A stretch of 64,000 bases of DNA from Chaetomium olivaceum (Eukaryota > Ascomycota > Sordariomycetes > Sordariales > Chaetomiaceae), in NCBI GenBank assembly GCA_039881045.1, contig JAYWVB010000033.1, positions 62,001 to 126,000 of the forward strand. The letters are read 5' to 3'. Position 1 is the stretch's first letter, and the number at the start of each line of letters is the position of its first letter. The notes under the pieces are model-generated. The model was not told the origin of the DNA. It saw only the letters and a list, made by a program, of their open reading frames with translations, and made no database searches. Below, one piece after another: positions 44,879-55,357 of this stretch. The translations under genes were made by a program, and so were the position numbers.

Positions 44879-47028
44879 TCAAAACGATCTACCTCCGCCC
44901 TTGCTGATCCAATTCTGCAGCAATCTGGCCCTCCAACGCCTCAACGCAAGACGGCACGACCAGGCCATCTCCAGGCCGTGTCTTCTCTCAACAATTCTCA
45001 GAAACCACAGCAGCCGCTTTGTCCTCCGGGCTTCTCCTCCCACAGGTCCTTGGTGACAATGCGATACATGTCTTGGATGATGAAGTCCGGAACCTTGCCC
45101 CTGATTACCTTGAGGAACGCAAATGACCGCGATACGTGGCGGAGGGTAGCGCGGCTCGAGAGATGGGGCGCTTCCATAAACGCCTTAGCCACCTTTTCCA
45201 CGACCGCCGCTCGGCGTTTCCCGAACGTGCCGCGGTGGCGCAGTTTCCTGCTCCTAAATGTGGTCCCTTGCTGCTCCAACTTGCCGATGTCCAAGACGCG
45301 CCATATTTCTTTCGGCGGGATTGTTGGGTCACGGACGATGTCTTCTGCGTACTTGTCGAAAGCGCCCGGAAACCACTGCGGTTGATCTTTGGTCCTGACT
45401 TCTTCGGACCACAGATCGCGGAGGTCGATTGCTGTAAGGTGGTTGTTGGATGTATACGCGAGGTCTTCAAGCATACGGACGGGGAGCTTCCCGGTGAGCG
45501 TGTCGAACAGCAGCGACCGCATCACGTAGTCCGTTTGTTGTAGCTTCGCCAATAATTTCCAGGCGCTCCGGTATAACCCTTTCCTAGTCTCGCTTTTCCC
45601 GCGGGAGAAGACGGCGAGGAAAAGGGCCGCGAGCGCCGCCTCATCGCGCTTCCCACGATGTCGCCTATAAGCTCGATAGACGTCCTTGGGGGCCTTGAGG
45701 TACCCTCGGCTCGCCCACTGCGTCAGTAGCAGCGAAGACACTTCTACTATCGACAAGGGTTGCATGTTCAACGACGAGTGAGATAGGGATGCGGCGGCAT
45801 CGAACAAGAAGTCTTCGTTGATGTGAGAATTCTGGGCGAGCACATAAAGCCAGCTGTATCGCAATGTGTGCCGACCTGTGTGCCAATCGCCTGCTGCCGT
45901 GAAGACGAGGCGGTGGGCAGCTGCGAGTAACTGTTTTGTCTCTTCCGGAGTAACGGCCTGCAATGTTGCTGAAATTGCCCTGGCCTGTCGTAGACATGCA
46001 GGCAAGGCAGACAGTTTCTGCTGTTTGTCGTACAGCTCTCCCAAGATGGCGATGTCCATCAGCCGCCTGGTCTCACACCCCCCGAGCGCCAGTCCTGAGT
46101 GATTCCAGGCCGAGAAAAAACAGCCAAGAACAGAGAGGATACCCTCGGAAACATCGAGTCGGTGGGTTGCAGGCATCGACGTCATGACCCTGACGAAAAG
46201 GTTGCAGAGCGTATCGTCCACTGGAAGCTTGGACATTTGAAGAAGGAACGTGTTCCAAAACTGTGCATCCAGGAGATCGGGTGAGAACACCTTGGAGCTC
46301 GTGATACCGCTCATGATCGCCCTGCAGAACGACAAGGACAGGCGATGGTCCAGTGGTGACCCCTGCAATCGCAAACCCAGCATGTCCCATACTTCTTCCG
46401 ATAGCGGTAGAACGTCATTTGGACGGATCTCTCCAAGCATGATACGTTGTCTCAACCTGCTGCACAGCTTCCCGGTGTATGATGCGAGGCGCTCGTCGTC
46501 GGCATGGGTGACCGCCCACCGGAAGCCACCCATGAGGGCTGCGTATGGGTCAGGCCGCGCTGCGACAACAGGTGGCGGACTCGGATCGTGTAATGCCGCA
46601 CTAGTAGAAGATGCGAGGTGCTGGCCAGCCTCTTGGGGTGTTGATTCTTGTAACAATCGGGGTAACAACGATGTAGCTTCGGTGGAGGTGTTATCGCCGT
46701 GTCGCAGTTGGTTGCGTTCTCGGGTGGAAGCTAATGATGGCGGTTTCCAGGTCCATTGTGTGAGGTTCAACGGCACCAAAAACGCCCAGGATGGCGGCGT
46801 TGGCGGACAGTGCCATGTGCTGGCGTCCCCCATGCGCCGCCGTCCGAGTCGACGCTGGCTCTCGAGCGGCCCTGGGACATTGCTAGCCTTTCTATTCCAT
46901 GTCCTCGACACGCAGCAGTATCGTTCAAACGCGCTGGCTAGCAAGCCATCCGTAATCCATATTGAGTCTTTCGATGGAACTATCTGGCGTTGGAGGGCGC
47001 GGCGGCACTGCGAGGCCGGGGGCGTCAT
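44879..47028 (-). CDS. Unknown large helical protein, possibly mitochondrial, one frameshift
   Basis: I do not recognise a named family. The protein is mostly alpha-helical with repeating hydrophobic pairs, and resembles fungal PPR-like or mitochondrial RNA-processing proteins in layout; this is inference. It starts at Met 47028. The first 60 residues are rich in Arg and Ser with few acids, fitting a targeting sequence. The frame given by the ORF ends at 44998 as EKPGGQSGCCGF. The next frame instead reads KRLLWFLRIVERRHGLEMAW and ends at 44879; this looks like a genuine C-terminus because it is Leu/Arg/Trp-rich and helical like the rest. One missing base near 45010-45030 reconciles them, giving 716 aa. 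Another in-frame Met-rich region upstream (47158 in a different frame, MPLHPRVLTLASRM) could be the real N-terminus if a second shift exists. Confidence 0.6.
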
Positions 47029-47525
47029 TGCCGGGGGTCGGAAGGAGGAGAGTCAGAAGAGGGGGAGGCCGATTGGCGGGTTCTGCCAGCTCCATCCGGG
47101 AAGCGAGGGTTAAAACTCGAGGATGGAGCGGCATGCGGTTCGGTCGCGAGGTGCTGGGACTAATTGGCCCAGTCGTCGTCGGTTCCTGTCGGCGCAAGTT
47201 GAGCCAAAAGCCCCCGCAACTTTTCGCGCAATGATATGATGGAAGCTTTGACGTTTTAGTTATTAGAAGCTGTGGCCGATCTGGAATCATTCGTTACTTG
47301 GTGTGGCTGGAGAATGGCTCGGCATGGGAGCTTGAGCATGGGTGGGGTACCTTGCATGTGTGGCGTAAGCCGGGAACGGGCTTGGCCGGCTGTCCCGATT
47401 GCCCCGCGTCCGCGTCAAATGTCAATGACCTACCCATTTAAGAGAGCCCATGGCGGGGAAGTTCCAGAACACGATCCAGAACCTTGAGAGCTTCTTGAGC
47501 CTGCTTGATATCAACAACCGCAACT
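47029..47525. other. Divergent promoter region, unknown gene / uroporphyrinogen decarboxylase
   Basis: A 497 bp divergent region. No other gene is visible in it, though a frame running through 47100-47290 on the minus strand could hold an extended N-terminus of the left gene. Confidence 0.4.
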
Positions 47526-48914
47526 ATGGATCACCAATTCCCTCCTCTCCAAAATGATTTGATTTTGCGAGTTGCTCGTGGTAAGTTGGGTTTTAAACCT
47601 TCTTTTTATTTTACCCGTCTCACTTTGTTTTCCTTTTTATTTTTTGTCATATTTTCGGATGAATGGGAATGGAAACGCTGACGCTAGAATACAGGCGAGA
47701 AGGTCGAACGGCCGCCCATCTGGGTGATGCGGCAGGGTAAAACACCCCGATCGCCGACATTACTTCAGTATGCATGCGCTGACCATTAGCATAGCTGGCC
47801 GATACCTCCCCGAGTACCATGAAGCAAAAGGCGGCCGTGATTTCTTCGAGTGCTGCAGGGACCCCGAGGTCGCATCTACTCTGACGCTGCAACCAATTGA
47901 GCGCTATGCTGGTCTCCTCGATGCTTCTATCATTTTCTCCGACATTCTCGTGATCCCCCAGGCCATGGGTATGGTTGTGGAGATGGTCGACAAGAAGGGG
48001 CCGCACTTCCCTAGCCCCCTGCAGAGCCCAGACGACGGCCAGTACGCCGAGGTCATGAAGCGCAATGTTGACGTCGCGAAGGAGCTTGACTATGTCTACA
48101 AGGCCATTACCCTGACCAGGAAGAAGCTCCAGGGCCGTGTGCCGCTGTTTGGTTTCTGTGGAGCACCCTGGACCCTGTTCTGCTACATGGTCGAGGCGGG
48201 GGGTCCAAGTTCTTCAAGGAAACCAAGAAGTGGATCTACAAGTACCCTGAGGAGACCAAGGCCCTTCTGCAGAAGATCTCGGAGCTCTGCGTCGAGTACC
48301 TCGCGCTTCAGGTCAAAGCCGGTGCCCAGGTATTGCAGTCGATCCCCGCTTCATTGGGCTTTCATTGACCATCTATGCCAGCTTATCCAAGTATTCGATT
48401 CATGGGCGGGTGAACTCTCGCCATCATCGTTCAAGAAGTTCTCTCAGCCATACTTGGAGTACATTGCCAAGCACCTTCCCCCGAGGCTTAAGGAGATGGG
48501 GCTGGAACCCGTCCCAATGGTTGTGTTTCCCAAGGGCGCATGGTACGCCCTAGACGCTGCATGCAATATGGGCTACAACATTGTGGGCCTCGACTGGCTT
48601 CATGATCCGGCTGAGGCTGTCAAGACGGTTGGCGACCGCCCGGTCGTCCTCCAGGGTAACGCCGACCCTGGCGTCTTATACGGCTCGCACGCCGGCATCA
48701 CGGAGGTTGTGGAGGAGATGGTGAAGGGCTTCGACTGGACCAACCGGAGGAAAGGCTGGATTGTAAACCTCGGGCATGGTAGGTCTTTCTATCTACCAGA
48801 ATCAGATAACATGTCGCTAACATTCTTGTAGGAATCACACCCTTCGTCAATCCCGACGACCTGAAATTCTTCTTCCAAGAGATTCATCGCCTGACCAAGA
48901 CAGATTCCCAATAG
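47526..48914 (+). CDS. HEM12: Uroporphyrinogen decarboxylase, one frameshift
   Basis: This enzyme decarboxylates uroporphyrinogen III to coproporphyrinogen III in the heme pathway (cytosol). The exons are 47526-47580, 47695-47736, 47795-48329, 48382-48778 and 48832-48914. Introns have GTAAGT, GTAAAA, GTATTG and GTAGGT donors with CTGAC or CTAAC branch sites. Family blocks are the N-terminal ERPPIWVMRQAGRYLPEY (active-site Arg), FSDILVIPQAMGM, GFCGAPWTLFCYM, QVFDSWAGELSP and GWIVNLGHGITP. Exon 3 has a frameshift at a G6 run (48198-48203): the frame reads EAGG then off-family residues, while the next frame gives SKFFKETKKWIYKYPEETKALLQ. One missing G restores it (370 aa; yeast Hem12 is 362). 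Because heme synthesis is normally essential, a sequencing deletion is more likely than a real pseudogene. Confidence 0.95.
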
Positions 48915-49110
48915 CGGTGGGATCTAGTATTCATTGTATATAATGCCATGATACCATGTAAAACCGGCTAAATCATGTGGAGGTCTGGATTTCAAAACGT
49001 CATAAGAACTATTTTCCACTCTTCACATCGGCTCTCCCACACTAAAGAGATCAACCCTTGCCCTGCAACATCTCAGTCGAATGCCTTGAAATACCACACC
49101 CAGTTCAATC

Positions 49111-50359
49111 TTACCAAGATAGGATCCAACTCTTCTTGCCGCCAATGCTTCGGCACAAGGCTTGGCTTTGGGTGTTCCCAACAAATACGTCAGCGGACCC
49201 CCAATCGTCGTCACCGTAATCTGGCACGTGCTCCCTCATTAACTTGCAGGCCAGAGCCTTTGCTAGACCGCGTTGGCGATATGGTTCCTAGAATAGTCAT
49301 TAGCAACAACCGTCTGCACGAGACATATCGCTGCCATGGTTACCACTAACTTCGACGTGTAATGTCATAAGCGTCCCATCAAGTCCTAGTGTTCGACGAT
49401 GTGTTAGTTGGCCTCTCAAAACCGAAGACAATCTTCGTCCCAACTCACCCATAAATGCCCACGCTATCGGTGTCCCATTCCCAACCTCATAACCGTACCC
49501 GGCAACATAAGCAGCGTCTCCCTAAACAACCACAAATCTGATTAGCACTTCACCCCCAACCACCCAACCACCCCCCTTCTCAACACGCATTAAAAACCAC
49601 CCAAAAAGAACCAAAAACAAAGAAACCTACGGCAACCTCCTAACCCGAGTCCGCCCCTGCACAACCGCCGCATCCTCCCTCCGCACCTTATCCCACCTCA
49701 CCCCCTCTGGCAACTCCCAACTCCCCCCCCCCCCCGCAACGGGAGCGGCAGCGGCAGCTCCTCCACCCGAAACAGCCACTTCCCGCAAAACTCCCACTCG
49801 CGCCCGGGCGGCACCGCCGCCGACTTGGCCATCGCCACCCCGCGCGCCAGCAGGCCCTGCCGCACCGTCTCGTGCAGCGAGCCTACGAGGGGAGTCATGT
49901 CCTCTTCCTTGGTGGCGAGCGTCCGCGTGCGGCGGAATAGGGCGAGGACGAGGTCCAGTGCGGCTTCGTCTTGGGGGGCCCGCGGCGCGGTCCAGGTGTA
50001 GAGCTCTGGCTCGATGGCGGCGGCGTCGTTGTCACGGGTGGCGGCGGTTTCGTTGGCGGTACGTTCGAGGGAGGAGTAGAGGGAGAGCTGGGTCTCGGGG
50101 CCGCGGGAGAGGTTGACGAAGGCTGCGGCGAAAGGGGTGTTGGTGGTGGTTGGGGACTGGCTGGCGCCTTCTGTGGCTGGTTGCCCGTGGTGGGCGAAGA
50201 GGATGTGGGTGTTGGGGGTGCTGCCGCCGGGGAAGTTGCGGGCGAATTGGAGGTGGCGGAGGACGGTGATGGAGTGGGGGAGGTGGGCGTTTAAGAGGGT
50301 AAGGAGGGCCTCTGAGGGGGTAGGGTGTCCTCGAGGAGGACTGTTTGAGGGGTTGTCAT
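49111..50359 (-). CDS. GNAT-family N-acetyltransferase (FR47-like), two frame problems
   Basis: The C-terminal half carries the acetyl-CoA fold signature: GDAAYVAGYGYEVGNGTPIAWAFMG, LDGTLMTLHVE, then EPYRQRGLAKALACKLMREHV (the R/Q-x-x-G-x-A loop that binds acetyl-CoA), ending GGKKSWILSW. The N-terminus starts at 50359 (MTTPQTVLLEDTL). The frame shifts within a C-run near 50318 (GAGGGGGTAGGG on the plus strand), where one missing base restores SEALLTLLNAHLPHSITVLRHLQFA. A second problem is the C13 run at 49723-49735, which separates PLPL from the expected WELPEGVRWDKVRRED. Introns lie near 49644-49522, 49448-49390 and around 49350-49290. The substrate is unknown. The family call rests on the C-terminal signature. 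Confidence 0.72.
49723..49735. repeat. C13 homopolymer inside the acetyltransferase gene
   Basis: A run of 13 C on the plus strand lies in the middle of the coding region. Its length must be off by one or two for the frame to hold (a run of 14 or 11 would fit). Confidence 0.8.
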
Positions 50360-50882
50360 GGCTGTGCTTGTGAGTGTGTGAAAACAGTTCTACTCCCTGA
50401 TGGACGCCCGGATGACGACGGTGTAAGTTGTAACTTTTGGGGTATGCGGAGTAAATCTAAAGGAGTGAGAAGCTCGGCTCGCATCGGTCTTCCTCCGGAT
50501 ATGTCGCGGGAAAGGTTTCTCGGTGGTTTCACGATGACAGGTCGTAAAACTTGTTGGGTTACCCCTTTTCCCACAGCGAATTGTGACCAGGTTCAATCAC
50601 TACCATATCCCCATTTACTCATACACCGCGACCATTATCCAGCCACCCATACATAAAGAAGTCATTCGGATCCGTCCGAATTGTCACCACCAACGCCGGG
50701 GTATGAAAAGCAACGGGAGTCATCCAAGCAACAACACCAACCCGTCCAACCTCGCAACCAACCAGACGCAAAACGAACCAACCCAGAGAAATAAACCCCC
50801 AGCCCAATCACCACCCCCACCCCCTCCAGAACGCCGACCGGCCCAACCTTTTTCACACCTCCCCCATCAAATCCAAATCCGT
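50360..50882. other. Intergenic region between the acetyltransferase and the PAR32-like gene
   Basis: About 520 bp between two minus-strand genes: the acetyltransferase promoter and the 3' flank of the next gene. No gene is seen. Confidence 0.4.
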
Positions 50883-51471
50883 TCACTTCTTCCCAAAGAG
50901 CAAATTCTTGCCCTTCTCCGCCCACCCAATCTCCTCAGGCCTGCGCGCCGGCACCGCCACATCATCACCCTCGCTATCTTCCTTGCCTGAATCTCCGCCC
51001 AATGGCGACGGGCTCTTCTCCTTGTCTGCCGCAGCAGCAGTAGCAGGAGGGCTTGCCGGCTTCTCTGACACCGTACCAGCTCCAGTGGTAGAAGGGACGG
51101 GCGACTTGGCCGGGGCCGGGCTGTCCTTGACCACGTTGCCCGTGCCCCCGCGGCCGATGTGCATGGCGCCGTGGCTGGCGCGGCGGACGACTCTGGGGGG
51201 GGGGGTGGTTATGTTAGTTTATTTTGGTCGGGTCAAATAGGGAGCTCAGAAATGAAGGAAGCAGGGCGTACGGTTCAACATCCTGGCGACGGCGCTTCTC
51301 TTCGGCGTCGAGGCCCGATGCGAAGTTGCCCGTCCCGCCGCGGCCGGTGGTCACCATTGAGGTCTTGAGCGTCGGGGTTTTCAGATCCTCAGGTTGCAGT
51401 TTTTCCGTCTTGGAGCTGTCGACGATGTTGCCGGCGCCGCCCCGGCCGGAGGATTGGAATTGTGACGACAT
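50883..51471 (-). CDS. PAR32-like protein with GRGG(A/T)GN motifs (DUF3602)
   Basis: A small, disordered protein of 169 aa. The exons 51471-51272 and 51192-50883 are in phase; the intron 51271-51193 runs from GTACGC to CCCCAG. It carries three copies of the DUF3602 signature: SGRGGAGNIV near the N-terminus, TGRGGTGNFA about 40 residues later, and IGRGGTGNVV early in exon 2. A Ser/Pro/Ala-rich acidic tail follows, and the protein ends FGKK. In yeast, the related PAR32 is phosphorylated downstream of TORC1 and controls ammonium uptake. Whether this gene does the same is unknown. Confidence 0.85.
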
Positions 51472-53653
51472 GGTTGTTTTATGTCGGGGGTAGAAAAGGG
51501 TGGCGGGATGCCAGAGAATGACGTGGTGAGTGATGGTCGGGTCGGGATCGGTTTGATGGTATGTAGATTGGTTGCGGAGGGCACATGGAGGTGGTGTTTT
51601 CGTTCCACTGTCGAAACAAAGTCGGCAAAGCTGGACCCCGCGGTGGATTTATGCTTGAACCTGGAATGCCCGACTGGGATGGAAGGATCCCCAACCTCAA
51701 ATTCTTCAATCGCTTGGCTCCGCCCGGGAAGTTCGAAAATTTGATCACAAGGCTGCAGGAATTTTTCCTTCTAGACCACGTTCTCTGCTGCAAGTTAACA
51801 TGGGCAACAGGGGACAAGATCTGCTAATTTTGGCGTGGCCGTCTTGGCCTGACATCACCTGAACACCCCTGGAATTCTAGCTTGCCCCTCGTTGCCCATC
51901 CCAAGTGCCCCTCACCTCCACCCGCCTGGTGTTGCCCGGGTTTTGCCCAGGAACGCCCAGCGAGCTCGACATGGGTTGAGGTGCCAGTCAAGATTGAAGG
52001 CATTGTTTTCTGGCTGAAGAATGAGCATCAGCTGCCAGATGGTGTCATTTCGCTTGGCGATTGCTTCTCCTCTTTGAGCGGTGAATCCATCGACTTCGGA
52101 TCCAGCCCTGAGGAACTCACTGCCCGAACGGGGCGGCACCTCGGTGAGCGGGGTTCAAGCACATTCTTTGTCCTAGCAGTGACTTCTTGACGAACCGATT
52201 TGCTCAGAGTGCCCGCATTGCAAAAAGGCATTGGAAGTTCAATTTTAGTATTTGATATCAAAGTTCGGACTTGATTTGCCGTTGACGCTTCAATACTTAT
52301 TAAATGGTAAATAAGTAATCGAGGAAAATCTGGTCAGGACTGGCCGTCGATTGATGATAGTTATTTTGTTTCACAGAAGAGGAGAGAATCGCTTGATACC
52401 CGGCAGGCAATCAACCCCAACCCGATGGTTACACTCAAGTCCCTCATGTCAATCCGAGTCAACAACGCCACGGTTCGTCCACAACCCAAAGAAAGGCCCT
52501 GTACAAGTCGTATACGCCTGAGAATTAAACCATATTTCACCTTTCTCACAATCGAAGATGGTAACTGACCCCTCCTCTGGCAGAGACAAGGAGATAAACC
52601 AAGACGAAATAGATCTACAGCCCATACAGTACGAGACACACATATGTACATACATACATACTGACACATACATTCAGCCACATGCACCGGGCGATGACTT
52701 GCATCCCCATTCCCCATTTACAGCCCACTCCCAGCCCAGCCCCAGCCCAGTTCCAGTCCGACACAACACAGCGCGCACGCGTTCCCCCTCACACAGTCCA
52801 CGTCCCCCCCACCGCTGTCCTGCACGTCATGTCGCCCCGGGCGGCGGTTTCTCCCCGCTCGTTGGCCAGGCCACCCGCACTAGTGTCGTCGGGAGGCTCG
52901 GTGCGACCCTGTGGCTTGAGCCCTGTGGGACGTCGGATCGCGAAAACACACCCTGGAGAGGCTGTGGGGTGGTCACCACAACAACATACCTTTGTATTTT
53001 CGTACCGGTGGCGGGGGTATCAACGGGGTAGTGGCCGAGTTCCTGGAGCTATTTAGTGACTAGCCAAATATCATTAGACGATATTAAGGGGTCGAACGCT
53101 GAACTGCGAAAAAGAGGGGGACTCGGATTCCAAATCTAGCCAGCGCGAACTATGTACCCAATCTACCCACCAAACCCATCTACTCTGATTCTCGTCATGT
53201 TGGGAAATGGTGTGCATACATGATGAGACAGACAAGGAAATATGTCGGGAAAATACAGGACCAGCGAAAAAATAAAAACAAGTTGACCCGACCCGCCCCT
53301 CCTCCTCCGCCACCCAGAATCCGGCCCGAATGGCAATTGGTATCACCGCGATCCTGAATCATGACATTTTCCAACAGGCATGACCGTATGATAACAAGAG
53401 AGGAACTTTTTCATCAGAAGCAAACCACCACCAGCCCACCCATCCTCCCGAATACTCCGTCGCCTTCCTCCTTTCCCGGCCTATGAACTTCTCCCAGGAA
53501 GACGGGAATGGTCGAGAAAGCAAGGCGAATATTGGATGCCACCCACCGCTGTCTAATAAAGGCTGGCAAAGGGCGTGGGCGAAACTGGTGTGGTGGTTTG
53601 ACAGTCGTAACCCCCGAGTACGAGAAATGACAGTGTTAACCGGCGATACGGGG
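51472..53653. other. Intergenic region
   Basis: About 2.2 kb between two minus-strand genes. A CA/TA-rich tract lies near 52633-52680. The open frames here have no recognisable protein character. Confidence 0.5.
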
Positions 53654-55357
53654 CTAATCGTAATCATCGTCGTCTTGGTTTGCGTTCTTATTCGGGTTGT
53701 CTTTGCGGATGGGAATCTTGATACCCTGGCTGGCAAAGCATTTGCTTAGAGCCGTGCTCTCGCAGACTCCCGGGAACTTCTTGGCAGAGTAAACCTGGAA
53801 AACGTCGCTAAAGACAGAGGCGAGGACGGGGGCCTTGCCGACGTTGATGGAGCCGTTGCCCGCCTGGCCGGGAGCGCCGACATTCACAAACGAGAAGCGA
53901 AGTCTTGGGTATGGGTTAGCCTGGCCAACAAAAGGAAAAGTAAAAAAGGGGCGGGAGAACGTACCGGAAGCAGCCTTCTGTACGAACGCTGAGGTCCTGC
54001 AGAATAAACCAAATGCCGATTTTATCTATGGTGTCTTGCAGGCGGAAAGCGCTGGCCGCCAAGCTCCCGATGAGGTTCCGAGTAAACATGCCTGACGGTG
54101 GGTTGCCGCTGATAGACATACGCTGAGGCATGCCGCCAAACTGGGGCTCGTAAACTCTGGGAGGGCCGCCGTACGGTGAGCCCACGAGCTGCGACATACC
54201 CTGCAGGTCTGCCTGGGGATAATACTGGGTCGGAGGTTGGTAGCTAGCTCCGTTGGGCGAAACAAAGCCTGCTTGCGTAGGCGATTATTAGTAAAAACGG
54301 TGTCCAAAACGGCGTCTCCCCCAAGGGGTGACCAAAAGCCTACCTTGACCATATGGTTGCTGCATGCCATAAGGGCTGACGGCCTGGCCCGGGGAAGGAT
54401 AGCCCATCTGCTGGGAGTAGCCCATATCCCTGTTAGACGGTAGGATGTGCGAATACGCCGGCGTAGTCTGCTCAATTTGGGCGTAGGATGCAGGCGACGT
54501 GGACGATATCGATGGCGTGGCTGTGGTATGGCGGACAAGGTTCACCTCCTTCAGAGCGTCCTCGGACCAGAGGTCAACGTTGAGAACGTACATTGTATGC
54601 TCTATCTCGCTGTCGGACAAGTATGTACCTGGTCAGCTGCAGCCCGAGTGTTCGGTCTCGGTCCGGGGGCGGTGGTCCACTTACTTGCAATCGATCTCCT
54701 TCCCGGTCTTAGCGTCTTTAACTATGAGTCTCACACAGGGCGGAGGCGTGATGGGCCGCCGGTCCTATCCGGCTGTCAGCCCACAGTCCCGTCCGACAAC
54801 CCGAAAATCTCCAGCCCAGAAAGACAAGCGTACCTTGTCACCGAAGCCACACATCCGCGCACGTTGCGGCTGTTGCACAACATCCAGGCTGCCGGAACTC
54901 GGATTAGCGCCTGTCCACAGCGGCCCGGGAAAAAAAAAACTATCCATGACGCGCATGGGCCGCCGCCTCGATTGCAGCAACCGAAGCGAGTAGTCCGGTG
55001 CGCTGAAAAGGGGGAGGCGGGAGGAGGGAAGTCTTACGAGTATACCCGGCTCTGATCATCTTCGGACGAGTACGGCTTGAGGTTCAACTCCTGCTGGCGT
55101 TTCTGCTCCGCGGTGAGGGGGGCGCGTTCCTGCGATTGCGACGGGGGCGGCTGGGCGGCGTCGGCGGAGGAGGACTGGCCTGGCTGCAGCGCTCCGGGAC
55201 CTGCCATCGGAACGCTTTCTTGGTATTGGGTGCCCGGTGGGGGCATTGACGGGAGCTGCTGCATCTGGTGCGCGGGATACGGCTGCTGGTGGGTATGCGG
55301 GTGCATGTCGGCGGGCATCGGCTGTGCCTGGTTCGGGGGGTACGGCGGTTGATGCAT
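53654..55357 (-). CDS. velB: Velvet-family regulator VelB
   Basis: VelB is a velvet DNA-binding protein that pairs with VeA and with VosA to control development, spore trehalose and secondary metabolism. The six exons are 55357-55038, 54888-54834, 54764-54685, 54609-54344, 54268-53965 and 53903-53654, all in phase, for 424 aa. The velvet domain is split in the VelB manner. The first part has VYSLDVVQQPQRARMCGFGDKDRRPITPPPCVRLIV and NVDLWSEDALKEVNLVRHT. A Pro/Gln/Tyr-rich insertion follows (exon 4 into 5). The second part has GMFTRNLIGSLAASAFRLQD, IGIWFILQDLSVRTEGCFRLRFSFVNVG and FQVYSAKKFPGV. The C-terminus is a short acidic tail ending DDDDYD. The N-terminal 100 residues are Pro/Gln-rich. 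No fault is seen. Confidence 0.96.
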
